Positions 7,405 through 15,305 of a stretch of DNA of 17,058 bases are shown piece by piece. Below the pieces are notes generated by a model. That model did not search any database. It saw nothing but the letters and a program-made list of their open reading frames with translations, and was not told where the DNA came from. Location of the stretch: positions 1 to 17,058 of the forward strand of contig JAKAVU010000018.1 of assembly GCA_021817185.1 (NCBI GenBank), in the 5' to 3' direction. Numbering within the stretch: the first letter of the stretch is position 1; every line of letters begins with the position of its first letter. Position numbers and translations under genes: made by a program. Source of the stretch: a bacterium. GTDB taxonomy: Bacteria > Chloroflexota > Dormibacteria > UBA8260 > Bog-877.

Positions 7405-9754
7405 GCGAGCGCTCCGGCAGGGCCCGTCTAACGGCTGGTTCCACCCGCAGCCAGAGGGCCGCCACTCCCACCGCGCCCGCCGCCACCGCGGCGGTCTCGA
7501 CCAGCACCTCGGGAGGTGGGAACGAGATTGAGAAGACCTGCCGAGTGAGTGGGACGGCGACGGCCGCGGCTCCCAGCACCACCATCGCCGCCACCAGCGC
7601 CGCCCTGGGCCAGTTCAGCGGCCGACTGAGCCTCGCCAGCACCCAGATGCCCACCACGAACAGGGCCAGGGCGGCCGCCGTCTGGTCCTGGACCGCGGTG
7701 GCCTGGGGATTAGCCCGTGCCAGCTGGTACGCCCCGAGCACCGCTCCGCCGGCGGCCAGGCCGGCGGGGATGGTGAAGGCGAGAACCCGGGAGGTGAAGC
7801 CGGCGCGGGCGCGCGGGTTGCGGCGGCCGAGGGCCAGGAAGAACCCCGGGATCCCGATGGTGAAGGCGCTGACGACGGTCAGGTGGCGGGGGTAGAAGGG
7901 GTAGGGCACCGCCAGGATGCCGATCGCCAGCGCCAGCATGGCGGCGTACACCGTCTTGGTCACCACCACTCCGGCGACCCGCTCCACGTTGTTGATGACC
8001 CGCCGCCCCTCCGACAGGATCATGGGCACCGCGGCGAACGAGCTGTCCAGCAGCACCACCTGCCCCACCGCCCGGCTGGCCTGGCTGCCCGAGCCCATGG
8101 CGATCCCGATGTCCGCCTGCTTCAGCGCCGCCACGTCGTTCACCCCGTCGCCGGTCATGGCCACGACGTGGCCCGCCGACTGCAGGGCGGCGATCATCGC
8201 CCGCTTCTGCTGGGGTCCGACGCGCCCGAAGACCGAGCCGCCGGCCATCGCCGCGGCCAGAGCCTCCTGGTGATCGCCGAGGTGGCCGGCGTCCACCCCG
8301 TGCTCGCTGTTTGGGATCCCGACCCGGTGGGCTACCGCAGCCACCGTCCGGGGATCATCTCCGGAGAGCACCTTCACCGTTATTCCCTGGCGGAGCAGGT
8401 AGGCGACGGTGGGCTCGGCCTCGGGCCGGAGCTCCTCCTGGAGGCGGACGACGGCCGCCGGCCGCAGGTCCTGGGGCAGGGACGAATCCGCCAGACCGCC
8501 GGGCGCCGCCGCCAGCAGGACCACCCGCTCCCCGGCGGCGGCGCCGCGGTCCAGTAGCTCCGCCACCGCTGGAGCCTGGGCGCCGGGTCCCAAGAGGGCG
8601 TCGGCCGCCCCCAGCACCCAGGCGCCGTGGCCGTCAAACTCGGCGGCGCTCCACCGCCGGGCCGATGAGAAGGGCACCGTCTTCGAGCAGCGCCAGTCCG
8701 GAGGAGCCGGGTACTCCCGGACCAGGGCGGTCATGGTGGCGTTGGGGGCCGGGTCGGCGGCGCCCAGGGCGCTCAGGACCGGCTCGGGGTCGGCCGGACC
8801 GAGCCGGTTCACCGCCGCCACCCGCATGGTGGGCTGGGTGAGGGTGCCGGTCTTGTCGATGCAGAGCACGTCGACCCGGGCCAACCCCTCCACGGCGGGA
8901 AGGGTCTGGATGAGGACCCGGCGCTGGGCAAGACGGATGGCTCCGAGGGCGAAGGCGATCGAGGTGAGCAGCACCAGCCCCTCGGGGATCATGGCGCCCA
9001 CCCCGGCCACCGACCCGCGCAGGGCGGAGTCGATGGGGGAGCCGGAGCGAATGACCTGGGCGCTGACCAGCAGGAACGCCGCCGGGACCATGACCCAGGT
9101 GACCCCGCGCAGGATCCGGTTGGTGCCGGCCTGGAGCTCCGATCTGACCAGCTTGAAGGTCCGGGCTTCCCTCTCCAGGCGCCGGGCGTAGGCGGCCTCC
9201 CCGACCGCCTCCGCCCGTATGTCGCCGGAGCCGGCGACGACGAAAGATCCGGAGAGGACCAGGGCGCCCGCTTCCTTCTCAGCCGGCTCGGACTCGCCCG
9301 TGACCAGTGACTCGTCGACCTGCAGCCCTCGGCTGCTCAGCACCCTGCCGTCGGCGATCAGATGGTCGCCGGGGCGAAGCTCAATCATGTCCCCTTGGAG
9401 CACCGACTCCACCGGGAGTTCCAGCACCTTCCCGTCCCGGCGAACCCGGGCGCGGGGCGCCGTGACCACGGTGAGCCGGGCCAGCGCGCGCCGCGCCCGC
9501 AGCTCCTGGAGGACGCCGATCGCGGTGTTCACCGCAGGAACCAGGGCGAACAGGCCGTCCTGAGGGGGCCCGACCACCGCGACCACGATCAAGAGGCCGG
9601 CCAGGATGGCGTTGAAGCGGGTGAACACGTTGGCGCGGAGAATCTCCAGAATCCCCCGCCCCTCCTTGGGGGGGTAGTTCATCGGCTCCCGCCCGCGCCG
9701 GGCCGTCCCCGTGCGCCAACTCGCGGCGAGGAATGCCCGCCAACTCGCCCGCAC
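7394..9754 (-). CDS. CtpE-like cation-transporting P-type ATPase
   Basis: This 786-residue P-type ATPase resembles mycobacterial CtpE, which is linked to calcium uptake. Evidence: helix-4 motif MIPEGLVLLTSIAFA (255-269) with PEGL, followed by RLAQRRVLIQTLPAVEGLARVDVLCIDKTGTLT, a run typical of CtpE-type pumps; actuator VTGES (151-155); phosphorylation DKTGT (300-304); hinge TGDGVND (535-541). The C-terminal membrane part has about six helices, including FTIGIPGFFLALG. The TPCP/CPC metal site of P1B pumps is absent, so the substrate differs from that of its downstream neighbour; Ca or Mg is inferred from the family. The GTG at 9754 follows the small membrane-protein gene by 12 bases; an ATG at 9682 with GGGAG upstream is an alternative, but the residues before it (LAASWRTGTARRGREPMNYPP) fit the usual N-terminal lead-in of these pumps. 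Confidence 0.88.
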   Translation of the reverse strand: MRASWRAFLAASWRTGTARRGREPMNYPPKEGRGILEILRANVFTRFNAILAGLLIVVAVVGPPQDGLFALVPAVNTAIGVLQELRARRALARLTVVTAPRARVRRDGKVLELPVESVLQGDMIELRPGDHLIADGRVLSSRGLQVDESLVTGESEPAEKEAGALVLSGSFVVAGSGDIRAEAVGEAAYARRLEREARTFKLVRSELQAGTNRILRGVTWVMVPAAFLLVSAQVIRSGSPIDSALRGSVAGVGAMIPEGLVLLTSIAFALGAIRLAQRRVLIQTLPAVEGLARVDVLCIDKTGTLTQPTMRVAAVNRLGPADPEPVLSALGAADPAPNATMTALVREYPAPPDWRCSKTVPFSSARRWSAAEFDGHGAWVLGAADALLGPGAQAPAVAELLDRGAAAGERVVLLAAAPGGLADSSLPQDLRPAAVVRLQEELRPEAEPTVAYLLRQGITVKVLSGDDPRTVAAVAHRVGIPNSEHGVDAGHLGDHQEALAAAMAGGSVFGRVGPQQKRAMIAALQSAGHVVAMTGDGVNDVAALKQADIGIAMGSGSQASRAVGQVVLLDSSFAAVPMILSEGRRVINNVERVAGVVVTKTVYAAMLALAIGILAVPYPFYPRHLTVVSAFTIGIPGFFLALGRRNPRARAGFTSRVLAFTIPAGLAAGGAVLGAYQLARANPQATAVQDQTAAALALFVVGIWVLARLSRPLNWPRAALVAAMVVLGAAAVAVPLTRQVFSISFPPPEVLVETAAVAAGAVGVAALWLRVEPAVRRALPERSHGH

Positions 9755-9766
9755 CGGGCCGCTGCC

Positions 9767-10033
9767 CTAGGAGGTAGCGGGGCTGGCCGGGCCCGTCTTC
9801 CCGCCCCTCGCGCCGGGCGGGGAGGCGGCGATGCGTCCCCAGCGGAGGTAGGCGAGCGGACCGACGTAGTTCACCCCGATGAGGAGGGCCCACCGCCACT
9901 TGGGGCCGCGGACCTGCTCCGGCCTGCGGCGTGCCAGGTCGGCTCCCGCCAGTGCGGCCAACCCCAGCTGAACTGTTGCTGCCACCCCCATCCCGGCCCG
10001 CTGCCACCGGTTCATCCGTCTCCAGCCACGCAT
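9767..10033 (-). CDS. Small membrane protein with PLDc_N-like domain
   Basis: This 88-residue protein is built from two hydrophobic helices. GVAATVQLGLAALAGADLAR is the first. The second region, RGPKWRWALLIGVNYVGPLAYLRWGR, has the pattern of the PLDc_N domain (phospholipase D-nuclease/cardiolipin synthase N-terminal membrane part), which also occurs alone in small actinobacterial proteins of unknown role. No catalytic HKD motif is present, so it is not itself a lipid enzyme. The start at 10033 is set by AGGAGG at 10040-10045, six bases upstream. The gene ends 12 bases before the CtpE-like ATPase start and is probably the first gene of a three-gene transcript. Confidence 0.75.
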   Translation of the reverse strand: MRGWRRMNRWQRAGMGVAATVQLGLAALAGADLARRRPEQVRGPKWRWALLIGVNYVGPLAYLRWGRIAASPPGARGGKTGPASPATS

Positions 10034-10039
10034 GCCCTT

Positions 10040-10045
10040 CCTCCT
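10040..10045 (-). promoter_or_regulatory. Ribosome binding site of the PLDc_N-like gene
   Basis: A perfect AGGAGG on the minus strand, six bases before the ATG at 10033. It decides this start over a GTG at 10048 and an ATG at 10015. Confidence 0.7.
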
Positions 10046-10204
10046 CACGACGGCGCGGCCCCGGCCTCCCCATCGATCCCGAACTCCACTCCCAGCAGTA
10101 GAGCTGGGCTCATCATCACGGTCGTCGGGGCAGGGGGCTCACCCGGGAGCCGCAACGCCAGTCTGCGCCACCCGGGGCGGACGGCGGGCAGCCCGGTGCG
10201 GCCG

Positions 10205-10231
10205 GCCCGGGGCCGGAAGCCGCCCCCGGGC
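10205..10231 (-). terminator. GC hairpin directly after the DUF4389 gene
   Basis: GCCCGGGG (10205-10212) is the exact complement of CCCCGGGC (10224-10231), with an 11-base loop, starting right after the DUF4389 stop. A second smaller hairpin, CCCAGC/GCTGGG, lies at 10091-10108. There is no T-tract. If it terminates, the PLDc_N/ATPase genes need their own promoter within 10046-10204. Confidence 0.45.
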
Positions 10232-10954
10232 TCAGGCCGGCGCCGCACGGCCACCTCGGGCAGGGCCCGCCGTCGCCTGGACCGTGGCCGAGGACTCGGT
10301 TCCGCCACAGTCGAGCCGGAAGGGCGGGTACTGGTCGGTCATGAGCGCAGTGTAGGCCAGGACCCGGTAGCACCAGCGGTCGAGTCCCATCGTCAGATCG
10401 AAGAGCGGGCGGGGGTAGGTGCCGGAGAAGAGCAAAGCCACCGCCGCGATCAGCACCAGAAGGGCGATGAGTCCGCTGCCGGTGATGATGTGGCCGGGGC
10501 CGCCCAGGACCACCCCGAAGCCCCCGGTGAGCACCACCACGACCAGGTACTGTGGGATGGCCAGCAACCACCACTTGATCAGGACCAGGCCGCGGGAGAG
10601 GTGCTCCGGGTACTCCACCGCGAAGTCGGCCGGGTAGGTGGGGTCGGAGTGCAGGCTGAATGGTGGGTAACGGTCCGTGCCCAGCGCCGCATAGGCGTAG
10701 AAGGCCACCCGCCAGCTCCATCGCATCACCCCGACATTGAAGTCAAAGATCGGCCTTGGGTACCGGCCCGTCACCAGGATGACCAGCCCCGCTACGAAGG
10801 TGAGGACCCCCGCCGCGATCCAGAGAGCAGCCAGCACCACCACGTGGGGGATTGCCAGCAGCCATTTCACCAGCCACAGCCAGCGGCTCATCCCCGGATC
10901 GAGGCTGCCGGTCAGCGAGGTTGGATAGGAACTCGCGGCGACCTGATTGTCCAT
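10232..10954 (-). CDS. DUF4389 domain membrane protein
   Basis: The 240-residue membrane protein has two similar halves, each with a WLW/WWLLAIP helix, a second long hydrophobic span and a conserved block: GRYPRPIFDFNVGVMRWSWRV then DRYPPFSLH in the first, GTYPRPLFDLTMGLDRWCYRV then DQYPPFRLD in the second. This duplicated (T/R)YPRP-(I/L)FD pattern is typical of DUF4389 proteins, common in actinobacteria and without an assigned function. About four membrane spans are expected. The start at 10954 has GGGAG eight bases upstream; a longer frame from 11005 adds 17 residues lacking family character. It lies upstream of, and in line with, the two ATPases, separated by 198 bases and a hairpin. Confidence 0.82.
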   Translation of the reverse strand: MDNQVAASSYPTSLTGSLDPGMSRWLWLVKWLLAIPHVVVLAALWIAAGVLTFVAGLVILVTGRYPRPIFDFNVGVMRWSWRVAFYAYAALGTDRYPPFSLHSDPTYPADFAVEYPEHLSRGLVLIKWWLLAIPQYLVVVVLTGGFGVVLGGPGHIITGSGLIALLVLIAAVALLFSGTYPRPLFDLTMGLDRWCYRVLAYTALMTDQYPPFRLDCGGTESSATVQATAGPARGGRAAPA

Positions 10955-11306
10955 CGCGGTCTCCCTGGGGCGGAACCAGCGGCCGCCTGCCCCGGACGGC
11001 ACCACCCGGAAAGGCCCGGGCCCTTGGTTCAGCTTGGCCCCGGGGCGCCTTCCGACGTCACCTGGAAAGCGCCCACCGCCAGCCGGGTGAATCTACCCGC
11101 TGAGGCTCGACGGCCCACTTCCAGCACCTCAGCCAGCCACTTGCCGATGGGGGGGCCGCCCCCGGCCCGGGGACCGGGCGTTTACCCGCAGGCGCGTGCG
11201 TGGGATCCGCGGCCGTGGCTCGCGAAAGCACTCTTGGCGGGAGGTCGTCTCCGGCCCACAGTCAGAGGGTGGCCTTCCATCGCGGTGAGCGTCGTAGAGG
11301 TCGATC
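10955..11306. promoter_or_regulatory. Divergent intergenic region, DUF4389 / GerMN lipoprotein
   Basis: About 350 bases with no coding sequence I trust. It must carry promoters for both flanking genes. I see G/C-rich palindromic patches (for example GGGGGGCCGCCCCC near 11150) but no recognisable -10/-35 pair, riboswitch or operator. Confidence 0.35.
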
Positions 11307-12326
11307 ATGAGCGAGACAAGCAGCAGAGGAACTGGGAACCGAGGGGGTCCTCACCGGGGCTTCCCGCCAGGTGAGCGGGCGCGGCGGGCGGGACCATTGA
11401 GCTGGGCGGAGGGCGCCGGTCGGTACCTCCGGAGGGCCAGGCTTGGCCGCCTGCGGACCGCCGCGACGGTCATGGCGACCGTCCTCGGGGTGTTGGTTGC
11501 GGCAACCGCCTGCGGCGAGGGCCCATCCCGGCCCACCCCTTCACCATCCGCGACCCCATCAGCTGGGGCCACCACCTCGCCAAGCCCCTCGCCGACCACC
11601 TCCACCGCAGCCACCACGGTGTACGTGTACCTCATGCGCGGAGATCACCTCGGCACCGCCCACCACCAGGTGCCCGCCACCAAGGCGATCGCCCGGGCCG
11701 CGATGACCGAGCTGTTGAGCGGCCCAACCGCCCTGGAGTCCCAGGCCGGGCTGAGCTCGCAGGTCCCGCAGGGGACCAGGCTGCTCGGCCTCAGCATCTC
11801 GGGGCAGGTCGCGACGGTCAACCTGAGCGGGGGGTTCAGCAGCTCGGGCAGCCCGTCATCGGCCCTGGCGCGGCTGGCCCAGGTCACCTTCACCCTCACC
11901 CACTTCCCCGGAGTGACCCGCGTCCAGTTTCAGTTCCAGGGCCAGGTGGTGACCCACCTGCTGGGTGCCGACATCAGCCTCAGCCAACCGGTCCAGCGGT
12001 CCGACTTCGAGTCGGTGCTCCCGGCGATCTTCGTCGAGACCCCGGCCCCCGGTGACGCCGTCGGGACCTCGATCCGGGTGGTGGGCACGGCCAATGTGTT
12101 TGAGGCCCAGTTCCGGATCGAGCTGCGCGACGCCGGTGGCACCCTGGTCCTCGATGAGTCGGTTATGGCCACCTCCGGCACCGGGCAGCGCGGCCACTTC
12201 GACTTCACCTTCCCCTATCACACCCATCTCGCTGGCGCCGGACAGCTCACCGTCTTTGACCTCTCCGCAAAAGACGGCTCCCGGATCGACGTGGTCTCGA
12301 TCCCGGTCGTGCTGACGGCATCCTGA
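11307..12326 (+). CDS. Lipoprotein with GerMN and Gmad2 domains
   Basis: This 339-residue protein is predicted to be exported and lipid-anchored. An arginine-rich N-region (YLRRARLGRLR) precedes a hydrophobic core and the lipobox VAATAC with the lipidated Cys at 69, then a Pro/Ser/Thr-rich linker (71-103). A GerMN domain follows (about 104-225, starting TTVYVYLMRGD and containing ATVNLSGGF and VTRVQFQFQG), then a Gmad2 immunoglobulin-like domain (about 240-336, VETPAPGDAV, IRVVGTANVFEAQF, GHFDFTFPY). The pairing is named from Bacillus GerM but is widespread in non-sporulating actinobacteria, as in LpqB-related proteins, and is thought to act in the cell envelope. The ATG at 11307 has only a weak GAGG nearby. 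The gene diverges from the membrane-protein block. Confidence 0.85.
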   Translation: MSETSSRGTGNRGGPHRGFPPGERARRAGPLSWAEGAGRYLRRARLGRLRTAATVMATVLGVLVAATACGEGPSRPTPSPSATPSAGATTSPSPSPTTSTAATTVYVYLMRGDHLGTAHHQVPATKAIARAAMTELLSGPTALESQAGLSSQVPQGTRLLGLSISGQVATVNLSGGFSSSGSPSSALARLAQVTFTLTHFPGVTRVQFQFQGQVVTHLLGADISLSQPVQRSDFESVLPAIFVETPAPGDAVGTSIRVVGTANVFEAQFRIELRDAGGTLVLDESVMATSGTGQRGHFDFTFPYHTHLAGAGQLTVFDLSAKDGSRIDVVSIPVVLTAS

Positions 12327-12349
12327 GCGGCCCGGCGGCAGGCCGGGGC
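12327..12349 (+). terminator. GC hairpin after the lipoprotein gene
   Basis: GCCCGGC (12330-12336) and GCCGGGGC (12342-12349) can pair with one bulged G, immediately downstream of the stop. No T-tract is present, so this is a weak call. Confidence 0.3.
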
Positions 12350-12663
12350 GGCTCCGAGGCAGGTTGGCCCGGAGCCCCGGCCTCGCGCGTCTATCTGGAG
12401 CGGGGCAAGAGCTGGGTGTTCGCCTGCGCTCTGGACTGGCCGGGGTGGTGCCGTCGCGGGAAGGGGGCGTGACGACGGACTTCGAGGCTCCGGGCGAACC
12501 GGCCCCAGGGGACCGGGAGCCGCACCAGGGTTGTTGCAAAGAGAGTTGCAAGGTTGCTCCGAGGTGGCGTTTTGGGGGCAATTGAAGGGGATGTAGCCAG
12601 CTTGAGCGTGCCCGAGGGCGCGGATCTGAGTCCAGGAGTAGGCCCGGAAGGCGTCCAAGCGGG
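12350..12663. other. Gene-free stretch with a short direct repeat
   Basis: I find no credible gene. The only structure seen is a direct repeat GTTGCAAAG (12533-12541) and GTTGCAAGG (12545-12553), 12 bases apart. The stretch separates the lipoprotein gene from the decayed insertion element. Confidence 0.45.
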
Positions 12664-12716
12664 CACGATTGTGCGGCCCGCCTATCTGAAGCTGCGTCGA
12701 ACTCATCCCGTCGTGC
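12664..12716 (+). repeat. Insertion-element end-like sequence, copy 2
   Basis: These bases match 286-334 (opposite strand) and lie just outside the 3' end of the decayed transposase-like gene. The core GAAGCTGCGTCG is also similar to GAAGCTACGTGG, read inward on the minus strand at about 14074-14085 on the far side of that gene. I therefore read 12680-14100 as an element of about 1.4 kb with imperfect terminal inverted repeats. Boundaries are approximate. Confidence 0.4.
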
Positions 12717-12728
12717 GGGCGGTCGAGT

Positions 12729-14068
12729 TCAGGCGGCGGGTGGCACCATCACGATCGGTGGATCGGATCCCGTCGGCGCCCTGGCGGCGGCGCGACGGTC
12801 TGAGCGGAGCTGGAGCAGGCGCTTCACCATGGTGCCACGACCTGTCTCCCGGGCTGGGCCGACCATGGCGGGCCTGTCGCCCCAGCCGCCGCGCTGGAAG
12901 ACCCTCAGCCACTCGATGAGCATGGCCGCGGGGGCCCGAAGTTGTTGCCACGCCATCCCGGGCCGCTTCGGGCGCAGTGCCAGGCAGTCTGGTGCCAGCA
13001 GGTACTGGACCTCAGGTCGCGGTGCTTGTGCTCGTACGACTGATGGGAAACCCGCATGGCCGCGTGCGCTGGCTCGATGCGCCAGACCGGGAGCAGGTGA
13101 CGAGGCGCCTGGTCGCAAAAGATGCTCTGCTCGCCCTGGCACTTCTGCGACTGGGGCAGCCGGCAACGGAACCAGAGCCGCCCCTTTCCCCTGGTCACGG
13201 CGAACCGGACGAAATCCGCCTCCCCTCCGCAGCGGCGACACCTGTGGATGCCGTGCTCGTCGTAGACTGCAGTCGGCTGGCGGTGCGCCGACTCGCTGCC
13301 GGCGTGGCGGCGAAACGGGAAGACCGATCCGACCCCCAAGTTGCTGTTGGACTTGAACGCGTGCTCCACTGAGTAGCCGGCGTCACCGGCGACCAGGTAT
13401 GGGACGGCGTCGAGGTGCCTTTAGGCCCGCTCGAAGAGTGCCTCGTAAGCGGCGTGCTCCTGCTGATCGGCGGGAGCCAGCCGGCTGGCGACCGGGGCGT
13501 GGGTGAAGTGGTCTATCACCTCCATGTGAAGAAACCCGTGCCACGCCTTGACCACCCTGCTTCCGCGGGAGTATGCCCTCACCCCGGCATCCATGTCCCT
13601 GGTGAACCACCAGTGCCCGCCGGGGGTGAAGCGACGGCCGTTGCGCTCGTGGTCAACGACGCTGGCCCCGCTGGGGATAACGCTCAGCCCCTCGATTGAG
13701 ATCGAGCCGGGTTGCTCCTCAACCGGCATGGTCACCAGAAGTTGCCGCGTCGCCTTGGCGGTGGCGGTGCCGACCCGCTGCATCCGGGGATTGCGACGGC
13801 CGGTCTTGACCGTCGGGCAATCGTCATACGAGGTGCAGTAGTGCTGGGGAACGGCGTGGGTCTCGGCCCCGCTGGCGTCAAGGTGCCACCAGGCGCCCAC
13901 GCGCTGGTCCTTGGCTCTGGCTCTCTGGATCAGGTGGGCCGCAGCGTCCTCGAAGTAGTCGGCCAGTAATTGCTCACAGCCCTCGCTGCCCTCTGACCAG
14001 CGAGGGCTGTGAGCAGTTACCTCCAGAGCGCCCGATCGGGGCCCGGCCGAGCGCGTCGTGGCAGGCAC
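12729..14068 (-). pseudogene. Decayed DDE-type transposase-like gene
   Basis: One frame runs from a GTG at 14068 to a TAA at 13421 and continues in the same frame past it (RHLDAVPYLVAGDAGYSVEHAFKSN) to about 13012. A one-base deletion then moves the reading to a frame ending at 12729 (QYLLAPDCLALRPKRPGMAW and onward). Together they make about 445 residues. HLDASGAETHA and VAGDAGYS look like the two Asp-bearing strands of a DDE transposase; a four-Cys zinc-ribbon-like segment, CRRCGG to FRC and KCQG, lies between the second Asp and the C-terminal part. I do not recognise the IS family with certainty. The nonsense codon and the frameshift make it non-functional unless sequencing errors are involved. 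Confidence 0.6.
13967..14019. repeat. Long perfect hairpin near the start of the transposase-like gene
   Basis: TGCTCACAGCCCTCGCTG (13971-13988) is exactly complementary to 13998-14015, with a 9-base loop. The stem extends four more base pairs (one G-T) to 13967/14019. It lies inside the first 35 codons of the decayed gene. On the mRNA it could act as an attenuator or block ribosomes, as in elements that guard against read-through transcription; that role is inference. Confidence 0.75.
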
Positions 14069-14162
14069 AACGGAGCCACGTAGCTTCTGGACGCTTCAGA
14101 GGTGATGGACACGGAGCAGCACCGGGTCCACTTGCGTCATGCCATGGTACGTCCCACCACGG

Positions 14163-14168
14163 TATGAT
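14163..14168 (+). promoter_or_regulatory. Probable -10 box of the vapBC operon
   Basis: TATGAT ends six bases before the GTG start at 14175, so transcription would begin at or almost at the start codon and give a leaderless mRNA, frequent in actinobacteria. There is no Shine-Dalgarno sequence. No good -35 hexamer is visible. Confidence 0.5.
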
Positions 14169-14174
14169 CCGCGT

Positions 14175-14429
14175 GTGAAGGTAGACAAGCTGAGTGTTTC
14201 GTTCGATCCCGATCTCGGTGACGCAGTGCGCGCGGCGGCTCAGCGCGGCGGCCGCGGGCTGTCGGCGTGGCTGGCCGATGCCGCTGCTGCCCGCCTGCGG
14301 GCGGAGGCGTTGGCCGAGTTCCTTGATAGCTGGGAAGTGGAGCATGGGTCGCTAACCGTCGATGAGCTTCGGCGAGCGACCGCCGAGCTTGGTCTGCCCA
14401 CGGCTTCGAGAACGGAGCCAGCCGCGTGA
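14175..14429 (+). CDS. vapB: VapB-type antitoxin
   Basis: The 84-residue protein begins VKVDKLSVSFDPDLGDAVRAAA, a beta strand followed by a helix as in ribbon-helix-helix DNA-binding proteins, then LSAWLADAAAARLR as second helix. The acidic tail (EFLDSWEVEHGSLTVDELRRATAELG) is the expected toxin-binding region. It would repress its own operon together with the toxin. I chose the GTG at 14175 because the ribbon strand starts there and a -10 box lies just before it; a longer frame from 14139 adds residues without family character. The stop overlaps the toxin start by four bases (GTGA). It is not closely related to the antitoxin at 15876-16103. Confidence 0.82.
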   Translation: MKVDKLSVSFDPDLGDAVRAAAQRGGRGLSAWLADAAAARLRAEALAEFLDSWEVEHGSLTVDELRRATAELGLPTASRTEPAA

Positions 14430-14809
14430 GCGCAGTTGTCCTTGATGCAGGTGCGTTCGTTGCATTGGATCGGGGCGATCGTGCCATGGCGGCCCGCCTG
14501 CGTGTGGCGCAAGGAAGCGGGCTCGAGCTGCGAAGCAACGGCGCGGTCGTCGCCCAAGTGTGGAGAGAGTCAGCAGGTCGCCAAGCCGTTCTCTCCCGAC
14601 TCCTTCGTTCGGTCGACGTCAGGGCGGTCGACCGGTCTTTGGGCCAGGAAGCCGGAGTGCTCCTGGGGCGTGCCGGCAGAGGCGACGCGGTGGACGCGAC
14701 CGTGGTCGCTGTCGCGAACACGGGAGACAGGATCATCACCAGCGACCCCGCGGACATCCGCGCTCTAGTAGAGGCATCCGGGCGCGCCGTCTTGGTCATA
14801 ACTTCCTGA
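14426..14809 (+). CDS. vapC: VapC-family PIN-domain ribonuclease toxin
   Basis: This 127-residue PIN-domain protein pairs with the antitoxin just upstream; the GTGA overlap implies translational coupling. Acidic residues fit a metal-dependent RNase site: Asp7 in VVLDAGA, Glu48 in VWRESAG, Asp87/Asp90 in GRGDAVDATVVAVA and Asp107 in ITSDPADI. No disruption is visible, so the pair should be functional. It shares the fold but little sequence with the two vapC copies at 1676 and 15454. The RNA target cannot be predicted from sequence alone. Confidence 0.87.
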   Translation: MSAVVLDAGAFVALDRGDRAMAARLRVAQGSGLELRSNGAVVAQVWRESAGRQAVLSRLLRSVDVRAVDRSLGQEAGVLLGRAGRGDAVDATVVAVANTGDRIITSDPADIRALVEASGRAVLVITS

Positions 14810-14832
14810 CGGCACCCGGGAACAAGAGCGCC

Positions 14833-14886
14833 GCCCCGCCCTCGCCTGGCGCCCGTCCCTCGGGCCGCGGCCGCGGAGGGTGGGGC
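14833..14886 (+). terminator. Hairpin after the vapBC operon
   Basis: GCCCCGCCCTC (14833-14843) pairs with GAGGGTGGGGC (14876-14886), 11 pairs with one G-T, and the loop can fold further on GGCCGCGGCC. It starts 23 bases after the vapC stop. No T-tract. Confidence 0.5.
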
Positions 14887-15105
14887 TGTCGAGTGTACCA
14901 CGGTCTCCGCGGTAATCCCCTTGGCCATGCGCGAGTACCTTCGCAGCGCATAGAAGGCCGCGTTTCGCCGGCAGATGAATTGCTCGTCTGCCCACCTACG
15001 ACTATGAGTCGGCATTCGAGAAGCCCGGCTCCCGAGGAGATGAGTTCGTCGGAGACGTGCGGCGTCGACATCGATGACCGCGACGGAGGCTCGTGGCGTT
15101 CCGGC
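14887..15105. other. Gene-free stretch after the vapBC terminator
   Basis: No convincing gene. A minus-strand frame contains DEQFICRRNAAFYALRRYSRMAKGI, which is protein-like but has neither a clear start nor a family I recognise; it may be a relic. Confidence 0.35.
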
Positions 15106-15279
15106 TCACCCGGAGCCCGGCTGACCCTGTTCCAAGTGCCACGTGACCGCCTTCCGGACGGTCTTGTCGGTCACTCCAAGGTGTCTCCCGATCGCGGAGT
15201 CGCGAAGCCCAAGCTGGTGGAGAACAAGGACTCTCGGCACGATACGCCGGTCGGCAGGTGTTGATTCAACCTGCCGCAC
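15106..15279 (-). pseudogene. Small helix-turn-helix fragment, probably a transposase or recombinase relic
   Basis: A 57-residue frame from a GTG at 15279 contains VLVLHQLGLRDSAIGRHLGVTDKTVRKAVTW, a classic homeodomain-like helix-turn-helix of the kind found at the N-terminus of transposases and in recombinase tails. The frame starts just after a TAG and has no good ribosome binding site. It ends shortly after the HTH, so the rest of any larger protein is gone. A stand-alone small regulator is possible but less likely. Confidence 0.45.
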
Positions 15280-15305
15280 CTCAGCCTACAGCGGCATTGT
15301 CGAGG

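Noticed and set aside
9362..11374. A 670-codon plus-strand open frame opposite the DUF4389, PLDc_N and ATPase genes
   Set aside because: Antisense shadow typical of high-GC DNA; its composition is unstructured, and the minus-strand frames have clear families.
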